Positions 8,598 through 17,516 of a stretch of DNA of 26,499 nt are shown here, one piece after another. This DNA is from DASYXW01 sp035934405 (lineage in GTDB: Bacteria; Acidobacteriota; Terriglobia; UBA7540), in NCBI GenBank assembly GCA_035934405.1, contig DASYXW010000014.1, forward strand, positions 1-26,499. The letters run 5' to 3'. The notes under the pieces were generated by a model. It had not been told where the DNA came from. It searched no databases and saw only the letters and a program-made list of their open reading frames with translations. Each line of letters begins with the position of its first letter. Position 1 is the stretch's first letter. Made by a program: the position numbers and the translations under genes.

Positions 8598-8694
8598 ATA
8601 TTTTGCCCCTACGGAGCTGCGCAGGGAGCGACGAACCCCACTCATTTACTCGCCGAACTTTTGAGACGCGACACTAGAGGAAAGCAAGGGGCCA

Positions 8695-10083
8695 TTGAAA
8701 GCACCCGCAATGCATAACACCCTGGCTTCGGCGTCCCAGCCCGCGGTTGCAGGCCCCGAAAGAGCGACCGAGAGGGCAAGCGTTCGTGGGAGCCGGTCTA
8801 CGGGCTTCCTCATTCTTTTCCTGATCTATTTCCTCCTCTTTGGCGTCACAATTTCTCTGGGCGACGAGACAGGCGGCCTGAAACCCGTCCCACCGACGCC
8901 AGCCGACCTCGCGTACCGTAGCGGTGTGGCGGCCCTCGCCGAAGGCAATCTTCCAACCGCTCAGCAAGACTTCAACAAGAGTTTACAACTCGACCCCAAG
9001 CACGTTGAGGCTTTGCTCGGGTTGGCGGAAGTTAGCATCAGGAAACGGGATTACAAGACCGCCGGTCTGCAGCTCCAAAGAGCTACGGTCATTGCCCCGA
9101 CCAATGCGGACGTGCGCACTACGTTGGGCCACTATCTCTTCTTCCAGAAGCGCTATGCGGAGGCTGAGGCAACCCTGAAAAAGGCCATCGAGCTCGATCC
9201 GCGCGCCGCGCGCCCGCACATCGAGCTGGGTAATCTCTACCTTGTCGGGATGCACCGGCCCAAGGAAGCCATTGAAGCCTATCGCGCGGGCTTGGCGATC
9301 GATCCCAAGCAAGCTCAGGCCCACTATGCCTTCGCCAACGCCCTGGCCAAGGTCGGCGCGTTTCAGCAAGCAGAAGATCAGTTCAAGGAGGCGACCCGCC
9401 TGGACCCGAAGAATCCTTTGATGTTCGAGGCTTTGGGGGTCTTTTATGCAGGTCGACACGAAAATGACTCGGCTCTTGACGCCTATAGTAAGGCGATTAA
9501 CGCTGCACCAAACTTCTTGCCGGCTTACATCGATCGAGGTGACGTTCTGCTTGCGATGGGGCAGAGCGACAAGGCTCTGGCCGAATATCAGACGGCGCTC
9601 AAAGTGGCGCCGAAGTTTGCGAATGCCTACACGAAAATCGGCGTGCTGCAGCAGTCCAAGGGGGATGCTGATCAGGCCCGAAAGAGTTATCTCGAAGCCG
9701 TCCGGCTCGACCCGAAACAGGTGGTCGCCTACAACAATCTTGCCTGGCTCGCTGCCGATCGAAAGACGGACTTGGCGGACGCCGAGGGCTGGGCAAGAAG
9801 AGCAGTAGAGTTGGCACCCAAGTCTGCTACCTGCCAGGACACGCTGGGCTGGGTGTACCGGGCTCGCGGCCAGCCGGAGAAGGCTCTCGTTGCACTCAGG
9901 AAGGCCGCTCTTTTGGGGCCGAAGGACGCTGAGATCTACTACCACCTCGGTGTAGTTTACGCCGAGAAGGGCCAAACACAGCAGGCTGCCGAAGCGCTGA
10001 AGAAGTCCCTCGCCCTCAGCAAAAACTTCGAAGGCGCGAACGACGCCCAATCCCGCCTCATGGCCTTGAGCCGGCCGCATTGA
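8695..10083 (+). CDS. Membrane-anchored TPR-repeat protein
   Basis: About 462 residues. One hydrophobic segment at about residues 38-60 (FLILFLIYFLLFGVTISLG) should act as a signal anchor. The remainder is an almost unbroken array of about ten TPR units with the usual consensus, such as AEATLKKAIELDPRAARPHI, AIEAYRAGLAIDPKQAQAHY and KALAEYQTALKVAPKFANAY. It is likely a periplasmic scaffold or assembly factor. TPR proteins of this kind sometimes accompany exosortase/PEP-CTERM loci, but here that link rests only on the upstream neighbour. The TTG at 8695 has AAGGGG in front; an ATG at 8710 is the alternative and loses only five residues. Confidence 0.9.
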   Translation: MKAPAMHNTLASASQPAVAGPERATERASVRGSRSTGFLILFLIYFLLFGVTISLGDETGGLKPVPPTPADLAYRSGVAALAEGNLPTAQQDFNKSLQLDPKHVEALLGLAEVSIRKRDYKTAGLQLQRATVIAPTNADVRTTLGHYLFFQKRYAEAEATLKKAIELDPRAARPHIELGNLYLVGMHRPKEAIEAYRAGLAIDPKQAQAHYAFANALAKVGAFQQAEDQFKEATRLDPKNPLMFEALGVFYAGRHENDSALDAYSKAINAAPNFLPAYIDRGDVLLAMGQSDKALAEYQTALKVAPKFANAYTKIGVLQQSKGDADQARKSYLEAVRLDPKQVVAYNNLAWLAADRKTDLADAEGWARRAVELAPKSATCQDTLGWVYRARGQPEKALVALRKAALLGPKDAEIYYHLGVVYAEKGQTQQAAEALKKSLALSKNFEGANDAQSRLMALSRPH

Positions 10084-10124
10084 GTTGCCCGCGGCCGAGA
10101 CTGCTCCTGCTTCTGAGACTTCCC

Positions 10125-10152
10125 TTGCCAGCAATGGTAGAATCAGTATTAA
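10125..10152 (+). promoter_or_regulatory. Candidate promoter for the CBS-domain gene
   Basis: TTGCCA (10125-10130) is followed after 16 nt by TATTAA (10147-10152), in the gap between the TPR and CBS genes. Motif match only, with a moderate -10. Confidence 0.3.
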
Positions 10153-10217
10153 AAGCGCATTGGTGACGCAGAGCGATTTCGCGGAACCATCCGAAACTCG
10201 CCTGGAGGAGAATGGCC

Positions 10218-10652
10218 ATGACGGTGGGAGATCTAATCGGCGAGCGGCAGGAAGTCTTCTCGATCACGGAAGAGACCACGGTTTACGAGGCGGCGCGCTA
10301 TCTGCGCGAGAAGCAAGTGCGCTCGGTGGGCGTCCGGGACACTCGCGGCAAATTGAGCGGTGTCGTCTCGCAAAGTGACATTTCCGACAAGGTGGCGGCC
10401 GAGAACAAGTGCCCTTCCTGGTTGCATGTTTCTGAGATTATGTCCACGTCGCTCATTACGGTCCCGCTTGAGGCGCCGCTCGACGAGTGCCTGCGCCTCA
10501 TGGAGAAGCACAACATTTACCACCTGCTGGTGATGGACGAAGCGTCCGGCTTTCGCGGCACGATCTCGACTCAGGACTTGCTGCGGGTGGTAGCGTCCGA
10601 CGAGAAAAGCCGGGCCGACATGCTCGAGGCTTTTCTCTATCCGCAGCGCTAA
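10218..10652 (+). CDS. Two-CBS-domain (Bateman module) protein
   Basis: 144 residues made only of two CBS domains. CBS1 spans about 1-65 (VGDLIG, YLREKQVRSVGVRD, LSGVVSQSDI) and CBS2 about 72-135 (VSEIMSTSLITVPLEAPLDE, NIYHLLVMDE, GTISTQDLLRVV). Stand-alone pairs of this type bind adenosine nucleotides or related ligands and act as energy sensors for a partner protein; the partner is unknown here. GGAGG lies 9 nt before the ATG at 10218 and only 3 nt before an ATG at 10212, so I prefer 10218. valS starts 85 bp later on the same strand. Confidence 0.9.
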   Translation: MTVGDLIGERQEVFSITEETTVYEAARYLREKQVRSVGVRDTRGKLSGVVSQSDISDKVAAENKCPSWLHVSEIMSTSLITVPLEAPLDECLRLMEKHNIYHLLVMDEASGFRGTISTQDLLRVVASDEKSRADMLEAFLYPQR

Positions 10653-10737
10653 GCCCGTCAGATTGTCGTCAAGGTAACGCCGCGGCGGCCATGAGGCTTA
10701 CCTAGGCCCGCTGTTCGCGCCCAAGGAGAAACTGTTC

Positions 10738-13521
10738 GTGGAAGTTGAAATCCCCAAGGTCTATTCGCCCGAAACCATCGAACCTCGCTGGGCTCAGGCC
10801 TGGGTGGAGCAGAAACTATACCGCCCGGGCGACGATCCCAGGCGCTCGGACTTTTGCCTCACCATTCCTCCCCCCAACATCACCGGCTCGCTCCACATGG
10901 GGCACATGCTGGAGCACACCGAGATTGACATTCTCATACGCTGGCATCGCATGCGCGGCGAAAACGTCCTCTGGTTGCCGGGAACCGACCACGCCTCGAT
11001 CGCGACGCAGTTGATGGTGGAGCGCGAACTGGGGCGAGAAGCGCTGCCCCAGCTTGAAGGGCGGGCAGAAGCGAAAAGCGCTTGGCAGCGCGAGGGCCAG
11101 CGCCGGCGACTGGAGATGGGCCGGGAAAAGTTCCTCGAACGTTGCTGGCAGTGGAAAGAAGAAAACGGGGGGACCATTCGCCGGCAGATGCAGCGGCTGG
11201 GAGCGTCGGTCGATTGGACCCGCGACCGCTTCACGATGGACCCTGGCTACTCGCGGGCCGTCGTCGAAACCTTCGTCCGCCTTTACGAAGACGGGCTGAT
11301 CTATCGCGGCAAGTACATCGTGAACTGGTGCCCACGCTGCGGCACCGCGGTCTCGGACCTCGAAGTCTTGCACGAGGAGCGTCCGGGCCACCTGTGGTTC
11401 CTCCGCTATCCCTTTGAGGACGGCTCGGGCTCGATCACGGTGGCCACGACTCGGCCGGAGACCATGCTGGGCGACACCGCTGTCGCCGTGAACCCCGCCG
11501 ACCTGCGATACCAGGCGTTCATCGGCCGGAACGTCCGGCTGCCGCTCCTCGGGCGCGTGATCCCGATCGTCGCCGACGAATTCGTTGATCCTACATTCGG
11601 CAGCGGCGCGGTAAAAGTCACTCCGGCGCATGACCCGAACGATTATGAAATCGGTTTGCGCCACGGACTGCCGGGCATCGCGGTGATTGACCTCGAAGCG
11701 CGGATGACGGAAGCGGCCGGCCCTTATCGCGGCCTCGACCGTTACAAGGCCCGCGAGGCCGTGCTGCGTGACCTTACGGCTCAGGGATGGCTCGAAAGGA
11801 CGCAGGGCCATGCGCTTTCGGTGGGCGTCTGCCAGCGATGCCACAGCGTTGTCGAGCCGCTGCTCTCGACGCAATGGTTCATGAAGATACAACCGCTCGC
11901 TCAGCCTGCCATCGAGGTGGTGGAGGAAGAGCGCATCCAGATCCTGCCGGAGAACTACCGGAAGATTTACCTCGACTGGATGAACCGCCTTCACGACTGG
12001 TGCATCTCGCGCCAGCTTTGGTGGGGACACCGCATTCCGGCGTGGTACTGCGACGCTTGCAACGAGGTGATCGTCGCGCAGGAAACTCCCAGCACTTGCC
12101 CGAAGTGTCAGGGCGGCTCGCTTCAGCCCGAAACCGATGTGCTCGACACCTGGTTTAGCTCTGCGCTGTGGCCCTTTGCCACGCTCGGCTGGCCGGAAGA
12201 AACACCGGACCTGCGGCGATTCTATCCCAACAGCCTCATGATCATGGGCTTCGACATCCTCTTCTTCTGGGCCGCCCGCATGATCATGATGGGCATGAAA
12301 CTGACGAAAGATGTGCCCTTCTGTAGATTGTACATCCACGCGCTCGTCCGCGATGCCGAACGGCAGAAAATGTCGAAGACCAAGGGCAACGTCCTCGACC
12401 CGCTCCTGGTGACCGAACAATACGGCACCGACGCGGTGCGATTTGCGCTGGCCGCGAGCGCCGCGCCGGGCACCGACATCGCCTTCTCCAAAGACAAGAT
12501 GGAGTCCTACCGCGCCTTCGCCAACAAGATCTGGAACGCCGGCCGGTTCATCCTGATGAACCTTGCGAACCTGCCGGAGATCGCGCGGGAGCAACTCGGT
12601 GTGGCGCTTCAGCCAGTCCCGGAATTGGGCTTCGACGCCATGCCGGTTGCGGGGGATATTGGTCTCCCTGACCGCTGGGTCTTTTCGCGCTTGGCGGCGG
12701 TCACGCAGCAGTTGAACCAGGCCCTGGCCGAGTTCCGCTTTCACGAGGCGGCGTACACCATCTATCATTTTTTCTGGCATGAGTTCTGCGACTGGTATCT
12801 GGAGTGGGTGAAACCCGAAATCACGCGTGCCCATTCTGAAGACAAGATTTCACCGGCGTGGATCAATCTGGCGCGCGTGTTCGAGAGCGCCCTGCACCTA
12901 CTGCATCCTTTTATGCCCTTTATCACCGAGGAGCTCTGGTATCAGCTTCCGCGCGCCAGCCGCCCGATTTCCATTTCGCTCACGGCATTTCACCTCGTCA
13001 GCGAGCGCGTCGCTGACCCGGTCTCGGAGAAACACTTTGAGACCATTCAGGAGCTGATCGTCGCGGCGCGCAATGCCAAAGCCGAGGCGAGTTTGCAAAA
13101 ACAGAAGCCGAGCGCTCAAGTGGCAAGCGATGATCTGCGCGTCCTCGAACTCTACCGCGAGCATCAGGAGAGCATCCTGCGCCTGGCCGGACTTCAAGCA
13201 CTGAACTTCACGCGCGGAAGGCTCGGAGGTGAATCGGGAAGCGTCCGGCCCGTGAACTCCTCGGTCGAGCTGCGCCTGCTTTCCCCGGAGGCACGGGTCG
13301 GCGGCGCGCGCGAAAGCGCTGGCGATGCCGCCGCCGAGGGCTCTCGTCTTGCGCGCGACAAAGGCAAATTGGAGCAGCAAATCACCAACCTGAAGAAGCA
13401 ACTCGAGAGCGACGGGTTTCGCAGTCGCGCGCCGGAGAACGTGGTGCGCGCCGCCGAACAACGGTACGCCGAACTTTCCGAGCAATACCGGAAACTTGTG
13501 GAAGCGACGCTTGGCCCTTAG
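10738..13521 (+). CDS. valS: Valyl-tRNA synthetase
   Basis: 927 residues, a normal bacterial ValRS length. It loads valine onto tRNA-Val in the cytoplasm. The class I signatures are PPPNITGSLHMGH (HIGH-type motif at H53-H56) and KMSKT (544-548). The CP1 editing domain carries TTRPETMLGDTAVAV. Zinc-type cysteine knots are visible at NWCPRCGTAVSD and CDACNE...CPKC. The anticodon-binding helical domain follows, and the last 70 or so residues form the ValS C-terminal coiled coil (KGKLEQQITNLKKQLES). The start is GTG at 10738 with AAGGAG at 10723-10728. It is the first of a tight plus-strand series with birA and coaX. Confidence 0.98.
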   Translation: MEVEIPKVYSPETIEPRWAQAWVEQKLYRPGDDPRRSDFCLTIPPPNITGSLHMGHMLEHTEIDILIRWHRMRGENVLWLPGTDHASIATQLMVERELGREALPQLEGRAEAKSAWQREGQRRRLEMGREKFLERCWQWKEENGGTIRRQMQRLGASVDWTRDRFTMDPGYSRAVVETFVRLYEDGLIYRGKYIVNWCPRCGTAVSDLEVLHEERPGHLWFLRYPFEDGSGSITVATTRPETMLGDTAVAVNPADLRYQAFIGRNVRLPLLGRVIPIVADEFVDPTFGSGAVKVTPAHDPNDYEIGLRHGLPGIAVIDLEARMTEAAGPYRGLDRYKAREAVLRDLTAQGWLERTQGHALSVGVCQRCHSVVEPLLSTQWFMKIQPLAQPAIEVVEEERIQILPENYRKIYLDWMNRLHDWCISRQLWWGHRIPAWYCDACNEVIVAQETPSTCPKCQGGSLQPETDVLDTWFSSALWPFATLGWPEETPDLRRFYPNSLMIMGFDILFFWAARMIMMGMKLTKDVPFCRLYIHALVRDAERQKMSKTKGNVLDPLLVTEQYGTDAVRFALAASAAPGTDIAFSKDKMESYRAFANKIWNAGRFILMNLANLPEIAREQLGVALQPVPELGFDAMPVAGDIGLPDRWVFSRLAAVTQQLNQALAEFRFHEAAYTIYHFFWHEFCDWYLEWVKPEITRAHSEDKISPAWINLARVFESALHLLHPFMPFITEELWYQLPRASRPISISLTAFHLVSERVADPVSEKHFETIQELIVAARNAKAEASLQKQKPSAQVASDDLRVLELYREHQESILRLAGLQALNFTRGRLGGESGSVRPVNSSVELRLLSPEARVGGARESAGDAAAEGSRLARDKGKLEQQITNLKKQLESDGFRSRAPENVVRAAEQRYAELSEQYRKLVEATLGP

Positions 13522-13577
13522 CTTCTACGGCACTTTCAACCGTAACGGGCGGCAGGACCCTTGGACACCCCTAAAAG

Positions 13578-14567
13578 ATGACCGTTCAAAGCACCGACCG
13601 TCGCATCGACAAGCTGATTCATCTGTTGGTGAGGAACGCCACGGTTGTCGTGCCCGGCACCAAGATCGCGGCTGAGATTGGCGTGACGCGCTCGACTGTC
13701 TGGACCTGGGTCGAAAAACTGCGTTCTCTGGGCGTGGACATCAAGGGCCACACCGCCTCCGGCTATCAATTGCAGAAGCTCCCTGACCTGCTGGTGCCCA
13801 GCCTCATCCGGCCCGAACTGGAAGGTGAAATCGGTCACAAGATCGTCCACTACTTCCGGACGGAATCCACGAACAGCGTCGCGCTGGAACTGGCGGCGAG
13901 CGGCGCGCAACACGGGACGGTGGTGCTGGCGGAGGAGCAAACGGCGGGACGCGGACGCCTGGGCCGCACGTGGTACTCCGAGAAATCCAGCGGGATCTAC
14001 TGCTCGGTGATCCTGCGTCCGGCGCTCTCGCCTGCGGCGGCGCCGATCGTCACGCTCGCCGCCGGGCTCGCCGCCCATCATGCCATTCAATCCGTCACCG
14101 GCCTGGCGGTGGACATCCGCTGGCCTAACGACATCATGGTGGGCGGCAAAAAAGCTTGCGGGATTTTGACCGAGATGAGCGCCGAGCTTGACCGGTTGCA
14201 CGCCGTCGTGCTCGGCTTCGGCATCAACGTCAATCACGTCGAGCTGCCGGCGGAGCTCCGCCCGATCGCTACGTCGTTGCGCATCGAAGGCCGGAAGATA
14301 TATTCGCGGGCGCAGATTGTGGTAGCCCTCCTGAAGGAACTCGGTCGGTGCTATGGGATGCTCTTCGAACGCGGTGGCGCGGGCATCGCGGCTGAATGGG
14401 CGGCTTCGTCTACCTACGCGCAAGGAAAACGAATCCGCGTGCAGTCGAACTCCGGGACGTTTTTGGCGACGACCGCGGGCCTCCATCCGACGGGCGCGTT
14501 GCGCGTGCATCGCGCGGACGGCCGCGAAGAACTGCTCGTGGCCGGCGAGGTTGTGGAAGTAAAATAA
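13578..14567 (+). CDS. birA: Biotin-[acetyl-CoA-carboxylase] ligase / biotin operon repressor
   Basis: 329 residues. A winged helix-turn-helix (about 5-65, GTKIAAEIGVTRSTVWTWVE) precedes the ligase domain. That domain has the ATP/biotin loop GRGRLGRTWYS, the central WPNDIMVGGKKACGIL with the conserved lysine, and a C-terminal SH3-like part (GTFLATTAGLHPTGALRVHR). It makes biotinyl-AMP and biotinylates carboxylase subunits. The N-terminal HTH suggests it also represses biotin genes, as in the E. coli-type bifunctional protein. It starts 56 bp after valS and is followed by coaX within about 40 bp, so the three are probably co-transcribed. Confidence 0.96.
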   Translation: MTVQSTDRRIDKLIHLLVRNATVVVPGTKIAAEIGVTRSTVWTWVEKLRSLGVDIKGHTASGYQLQKLPDLLVPSLIRPELEGEIGHKIVHYFRTESTNSVALELAASGAQHGTVVLAEEQTAGRGRLGRTWYSEKSSGIYCSVILRPALSPAAAPIVTLAAGLAAHHAIQSVTGLAVDIRWPNDIMVGGKKACGILTEMSAELDRLHAVVLGFGINVNHVELPAELRPIATSLRIEGRKIYSRAQIVVALLKELGRCYGMLFERGGAGIAAEWAASSTYAQGKRIRVQSNSGTFLATTAGLHPTGALRVHRADGREELLVAGEVVEVK

Positions 14568-14606
14568 AGACGGCACAGCTTTTCCCGTATGCCGTCTACC
14601 ATTCTT

Positions 14607-15374
14607 ATGCTTCTCGTCATAGACGTCGGTAATACGAACACGGTTTTGGGCGTTTACGAGGGGAAAGACCTGCGCGCCCACTGGCGGCTGACCACCAACC
14701 CGTCGCAGACCGCGGACGAGTATGGCATTCTGATCCGCAATCTCTTCGCGCTGGACCGAATCGAGTCGAGCAAGATCACCGGCATCATGATCGCGAGCGT
14801 CGTGCCGCCCTTGAACGGGCTGCTCGCGGAGATGGCGGAAAAGTACTTCGGTCTCAAGGCGCTGTTTCTCGGGCCCGGCACTCGCACCGGAATGGCGATC
14901 CACTACGACAATCCGCTCGAGGTCGGCGCGGATCGCATCGCCGACGCTGTGGCTGCCTACGAGAAATACGGCGGGCCGTGCGTGGTGGTGGATTTCGGCA
15001 CCGGCATCAACTTCGACGTGGTGTCGGAAAAGGGCGAATACCTGGGTGGCGCCATTGCGCCCGGCCTCGGCATCGCCGCCGAGGCGCTCTTCGAACGCGC
15101 GGCGCGATTGCCTCGCGTCGAGATTCGCGAGCCGGAGCGCGCCATCGGAACCAACACCGTCGCCAGCATGCAATCCGGCCTCTTCTACGGGGCTGTGGGC
15201 GCGATGGACGGAATCCTCGACCGCATCATCGCCGTGCTCGGCAAGAACGCGAAGGTGGTGACGACCGGCGGCCAGGCGTCGCTCATCGCCGGCGCCTCCA
15301 AATACCGGCCCCCGATTGATCCGTCTTTGACGCTCGACGGATTACGGATCATTTACGAGCGGAACCAGAAGTAA
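14607..15374 (+). CDS. coaX: Type III pantothenate kinase
   Basis: 255 residues from the Met at 14607 (MLLVIDVGNTNT), which matches the usual N-terminus; an ATG at 14589 would add six residues. It performs the first step of CoA synthesis, phosphorylating pantothenate. The ASKHA-fold motifs are DVGNTNTVLGVYEG (phosphate 1), ADRIADAVAAYEKYGGPCVV (with the catalytic-base region), and DFGTGINFDVV, where many CoaX have FGTATTFD. GGAIAPGLGIAAEALF and TTGGQASLIA follow. The birA-coaX order is common. A repeat hairpin starts immediately after the stop codon. Confidence 0.96.
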   Translation: MLLVIDVGNTNTVLGVYEGKDLRAHWRLTTNPSQTADEYGILIRNLFALDRIESSKITGIMIASVVPPLNGLLAEMAEKYFGLKALFLGPGTRTGMAIHYDNPLEVGADRIADAVAAYEKYGGPCVVVDFGTGINFDVVSEKGEYLGGAIAPGLGIAAEALFERAARLPRVEIREPERAIGTNTVASMQSGLFYGAVGAMDGILDRIIAVLGKNAKVVTTGGQASLIAGASKYRPPIDPSLTLDGLRIIYERNQK

Positions 15375-15443
15375 GAACTCAGAAGTCAGAAGACAGAAGT
15401 CAGAACAAAAAAGCTCCTGTCTTCTGACTTCTGTCTTCTTCTG
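15375..15443. repeat. Inverted 7-mer repeat pair filling the coaX downstream gap
   Basis: GTCAGAA/GACAGAA units on the left are mirrored on the right. An 18-bp perfect inverted repeat pairs 15388-15405 (AGAAGACAGAAGTCAGAA) with 15422-15439, with 16 nt between. The element occupies the whole gap from the coaX stop to the next start codon. The RNA hairpin lacks a T run after it, so a simple terminator role is unlikely. Confidence 0.8.
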
Positions 15444-16145
15444 ATGGAAAACTACTTCAACTATTTCACCGAAATCGAGGAATGCTTTCGCAAGTGTCGC
15501 GGCACTCCGACGCTCCTTTCCACGCTGGACTGGGCGCTCATCGAGGCGTGGAAAGAATCCGGCATTCCGCTCGAAGCCGTGGTCATCGGCATCGAGCGCG
15601 CTTTCCAGAAATTCGGCAAGCGGCCGCAGCGCTTTCGCAAGATTAACGGTCTGGCGTTCTGTTCCCAATCGGTCCTCGGGGCCGCCGAAGAGTTGGCGGC
15701 GGCGCTCCGGGAAGGCGGCTCGCGGACTGAACCTGAGCCGCCTCCCAGTGCTGCCTTTACCGCCGAGGAAGTGCGGGCCTATCTTGATCGCAACGCGACG
15801 ACCCTCGAGGAAGCCAGTGCTTACTGGAGCGAACATTTCGTTAGCACGGTCGCCGACGGCCTGCATAAAATAGCAATCTCGCTTTTCGGAATCACCCCGG
15901 ATCCGGAAAAGCTCCAGGATCTCGAACAAGTGCTCTCGGCGTTCGAAGACAAGCTGACGGCCTCGGTCACCCTCGCCTCGCCCGTCGAACTGCTGGCGCA
16001 ATTCCGGCAGGAGGTTGACCGCGGACTGGCGCCGTATCGCCGGAACATGACCGCTCTGCAAATCGAGTCTCTGCAGCGGCAGTTCCTGAAAAAGCGCCTG
16101 TTCGAGCACTACCGGATTCCGCGATTGAGTCTCTTCTACCTCTGA
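15444..16145 (+). CDS. Conserved protein of unknown function
   Basis: 233 residues, soluble, with no signal peptide or membrane segment. The first 75 residues (FNYFTEIEECFRKCRGTP, DWALIEAWKESGIPLEAVVI, KRPQRFRKINGLAFC) look like a compact helical domain. A proline-rich linker (EPEPPPSAAFTAEEVRAYL) leads to a longer helical C-terminal half. I do not recognise a family with a known function. The coding bias and its fixed place between coaX and the methyltransferase support it as a real gene. No ribosome site precedes the ATG, because repeat DNA lies directly against it. Confidence 0.8.
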   Translation: MENYFNYFTEIEECFRKCRGTPTLLSTLDWALIEAWKESGIPLEAVVIGIERAFQKFGKRPQRFRKINGLAFCSQSVLGAAEELAAALREGGSRTEPEPPPSAAFTAEEVRAYLDRNATTLEEASAYWSEHFVSTVADGLHKIAISLFGITPDPEKLQDLEQVLSAFEDKLTASVTLASPVELLAQFRQEVDRGLAPYRRNMTALQIESLQRQFLKKRLFEHYRIPRLSLFYL

Positions 16146-16160
16146 GCGCACTTGGGGAAT

Positions 16161-17516
16161 ATGTCTTTCGAGTTGTCGGTGGACAAATTGGTTTACGGCG
16201 GCGAGGCCCTCGGCCATCACCAGGGCCGCACCATTCTGGTCGAGCGGGCGCTCGCGGGCGAACGCCTCGAGGTTGAGGAAACTCGCTCGGCCAAAGGCGT
16301 AGTCCACACGCGTCCGCTCCGGGTGATCGAAGCGGCCCCGGAACGCGCCGAGCCTCCGTGCCCGTATTTCGGGCGTTGTGGCGGCTGTCAGTACCAGCAC
16401 CTGAACCCCGAGACCCAGCCGCTCGCCAAGCGCGAGATTCTCCGTGAAACGCTGCGGCGGATCGGCAAGATCACCTGGGACCTGGACATTCCGATTCACT
16501 CCGCCGCGCCGTGGAACTATCGCAATCAGATCGAGCTTAAGGTCGCGCGCCAACCGGACGGCGGCACGGCGCTCGGTTTTTTCGAGTCCCAGTCTCACCA
16601 CGTGGTTCCGATTGATTCCTGCGCCATCGCCTCGCCGCGCCTGAACGCCATTCTTGCTTCGTTGCGCAGCGACGAATGGTTGCAGCGGCTCGCGGCGTTC
16701 ACCGCAATCGAACTGCTCGCGGACGACCGCGACGAGCGCGCCATGCTCACCTTCTGCGGCGCCGGCGCGGCGTGCAAGGACGAAGCCCTGGCGCAGGCTT
16801 GCCTCGCCGAATTGCCGGGCGTCGTGTCCGTGGCCGTCGAACGCGCGCGCGTCGCGCCGGGTTCGCCACCGGGTGCTCGCGGTCGAGGCGAACCCCGGCC
16901 ACGAGTCTTCGGACAACCAGCGCTCTCTTACCACGCCGGAGACTTCACTTACCGGATCAGCCCCGGCTCGTTCTTTCAGGGGTCGCGCTTCCTTCTTCCT
17001 GAACTGGCGGCTGCCGTCATTGCAGACGCCAACACCGCGCCACCGCCGGTTGCAAGCAGCGGTGCTCTCGCGCTTGACCTTTTTGCCGGCGTCGGCCTCT
17101 TTACGCTTCCGCTCGCCCGGCGCTTCGAGCAGGTGGTCGCGGTTGAAGCTGGATTCAGCTCGGCGGCGGACCTCGCCGCCAATGCCGCCGCCCACGCCCT
17201 CTCGAACATTCGGGTGGCGAGGGAAGACGTCGCTGACTTCCTGCGCCGCTTCGCCCAGCGTGAGCCGGATCTCGTTGTCCTCGACCCGCCACGTGCCGGC
17301 GTCGCCGCCGGCGCGCTCAAGCTTCTGGCGGGCTTGCAGCCGCGGCGGATTCACTACGTCTCCTGCAGCCCGCCGACCCTCGCCCGCGACCTGGGCTACC
17401 TCACTAGCCATGATTACGCCCTCGAGTCCATCGAGCTTTTCGATTTCTTCCCGCAGACCTACCACATCGAGTCACTGGTCCGGCTCGTCCGGCCCCCAGT
17501 GCAAGCCACTGCTTAG
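16161..17516 (+). CDS. rlmD: 23S rRNA (uracil-5-)-methyltransferase, TrmA/RlmD family
   Basis: 451 residues. The N-terminal TRAM domain is followed by an iron-sulfur motif, C67-x5-C73-x2-C76 (CPYFGRCGGCQYQHL), with a fourth Cys in PIDSCAIASP. The SAM-binding Rossmann part has SPGSFFQ, LDLFAGVGLFTLPLARRF and VLDPPRAGV. The catalytic nucleophile is in YVSCSPPTLARDL. Enzymes of this family methylate a uracil C5 in 23S rRNA or tRNA using SAM. RlmD is the closest by the cluster, but RlmC- or TrmA-like specificity is not excluded. ATG at 16161 has GGGG just before it; a TTG at 16152 is less likely. A small palindrome is embedded at 16857-16898. Confidence 0.93.
   Translation: MSFELSVDKLVYGGEALGHHQGRTILVERALAGERLEVEETRSAKGVVHTRPLRVIEAAPERAEPPCPYFGRCGGCQYQHLNPETQPLAKREILRETLRRIGKITWDLDIPIHSAAPWNYRNQIELKVARQPDGGTALGFFESQSHHVVPIDSCAIASPRLNAILASLRSDEWLQRLAAFTAIELLADDRDERAMLTFCGAGAACKDEALAQACLAELPGVVSVAVERARVAPGSPPGARGRGEPRPRVFGQPALSYHAGDFTYRISPGSFFQGSRFLLPELAAAVIADANTAPPPVASSGALALDLFAGVGLFTLPLARRFEQVVAVEAGFSSAADLAANAAAHALSNIRVAREDVADFLRRFAQREPDLVVLDPPRAGVAAGALKLLAGLQPRRIHYVSCSPPTLARDLGYLTSHDYALESIELFDFFPQTYHIESLVRLVRPPVQATA

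Noticed and set aside
10816..12834. Long 672-codon open frame antisense to valS
   Set aside because: It is an antisense shadow of a high-GC gene. It shows no family motifs, and valS is certain.
15342..17465. 707-codon open frame antisense to the unknown gene and the methyltransferase
   Set aside because: A shadow frame. It even runs through the 7-mer repeat, and the plus-strand methyltransferase motifs are unambiguous.
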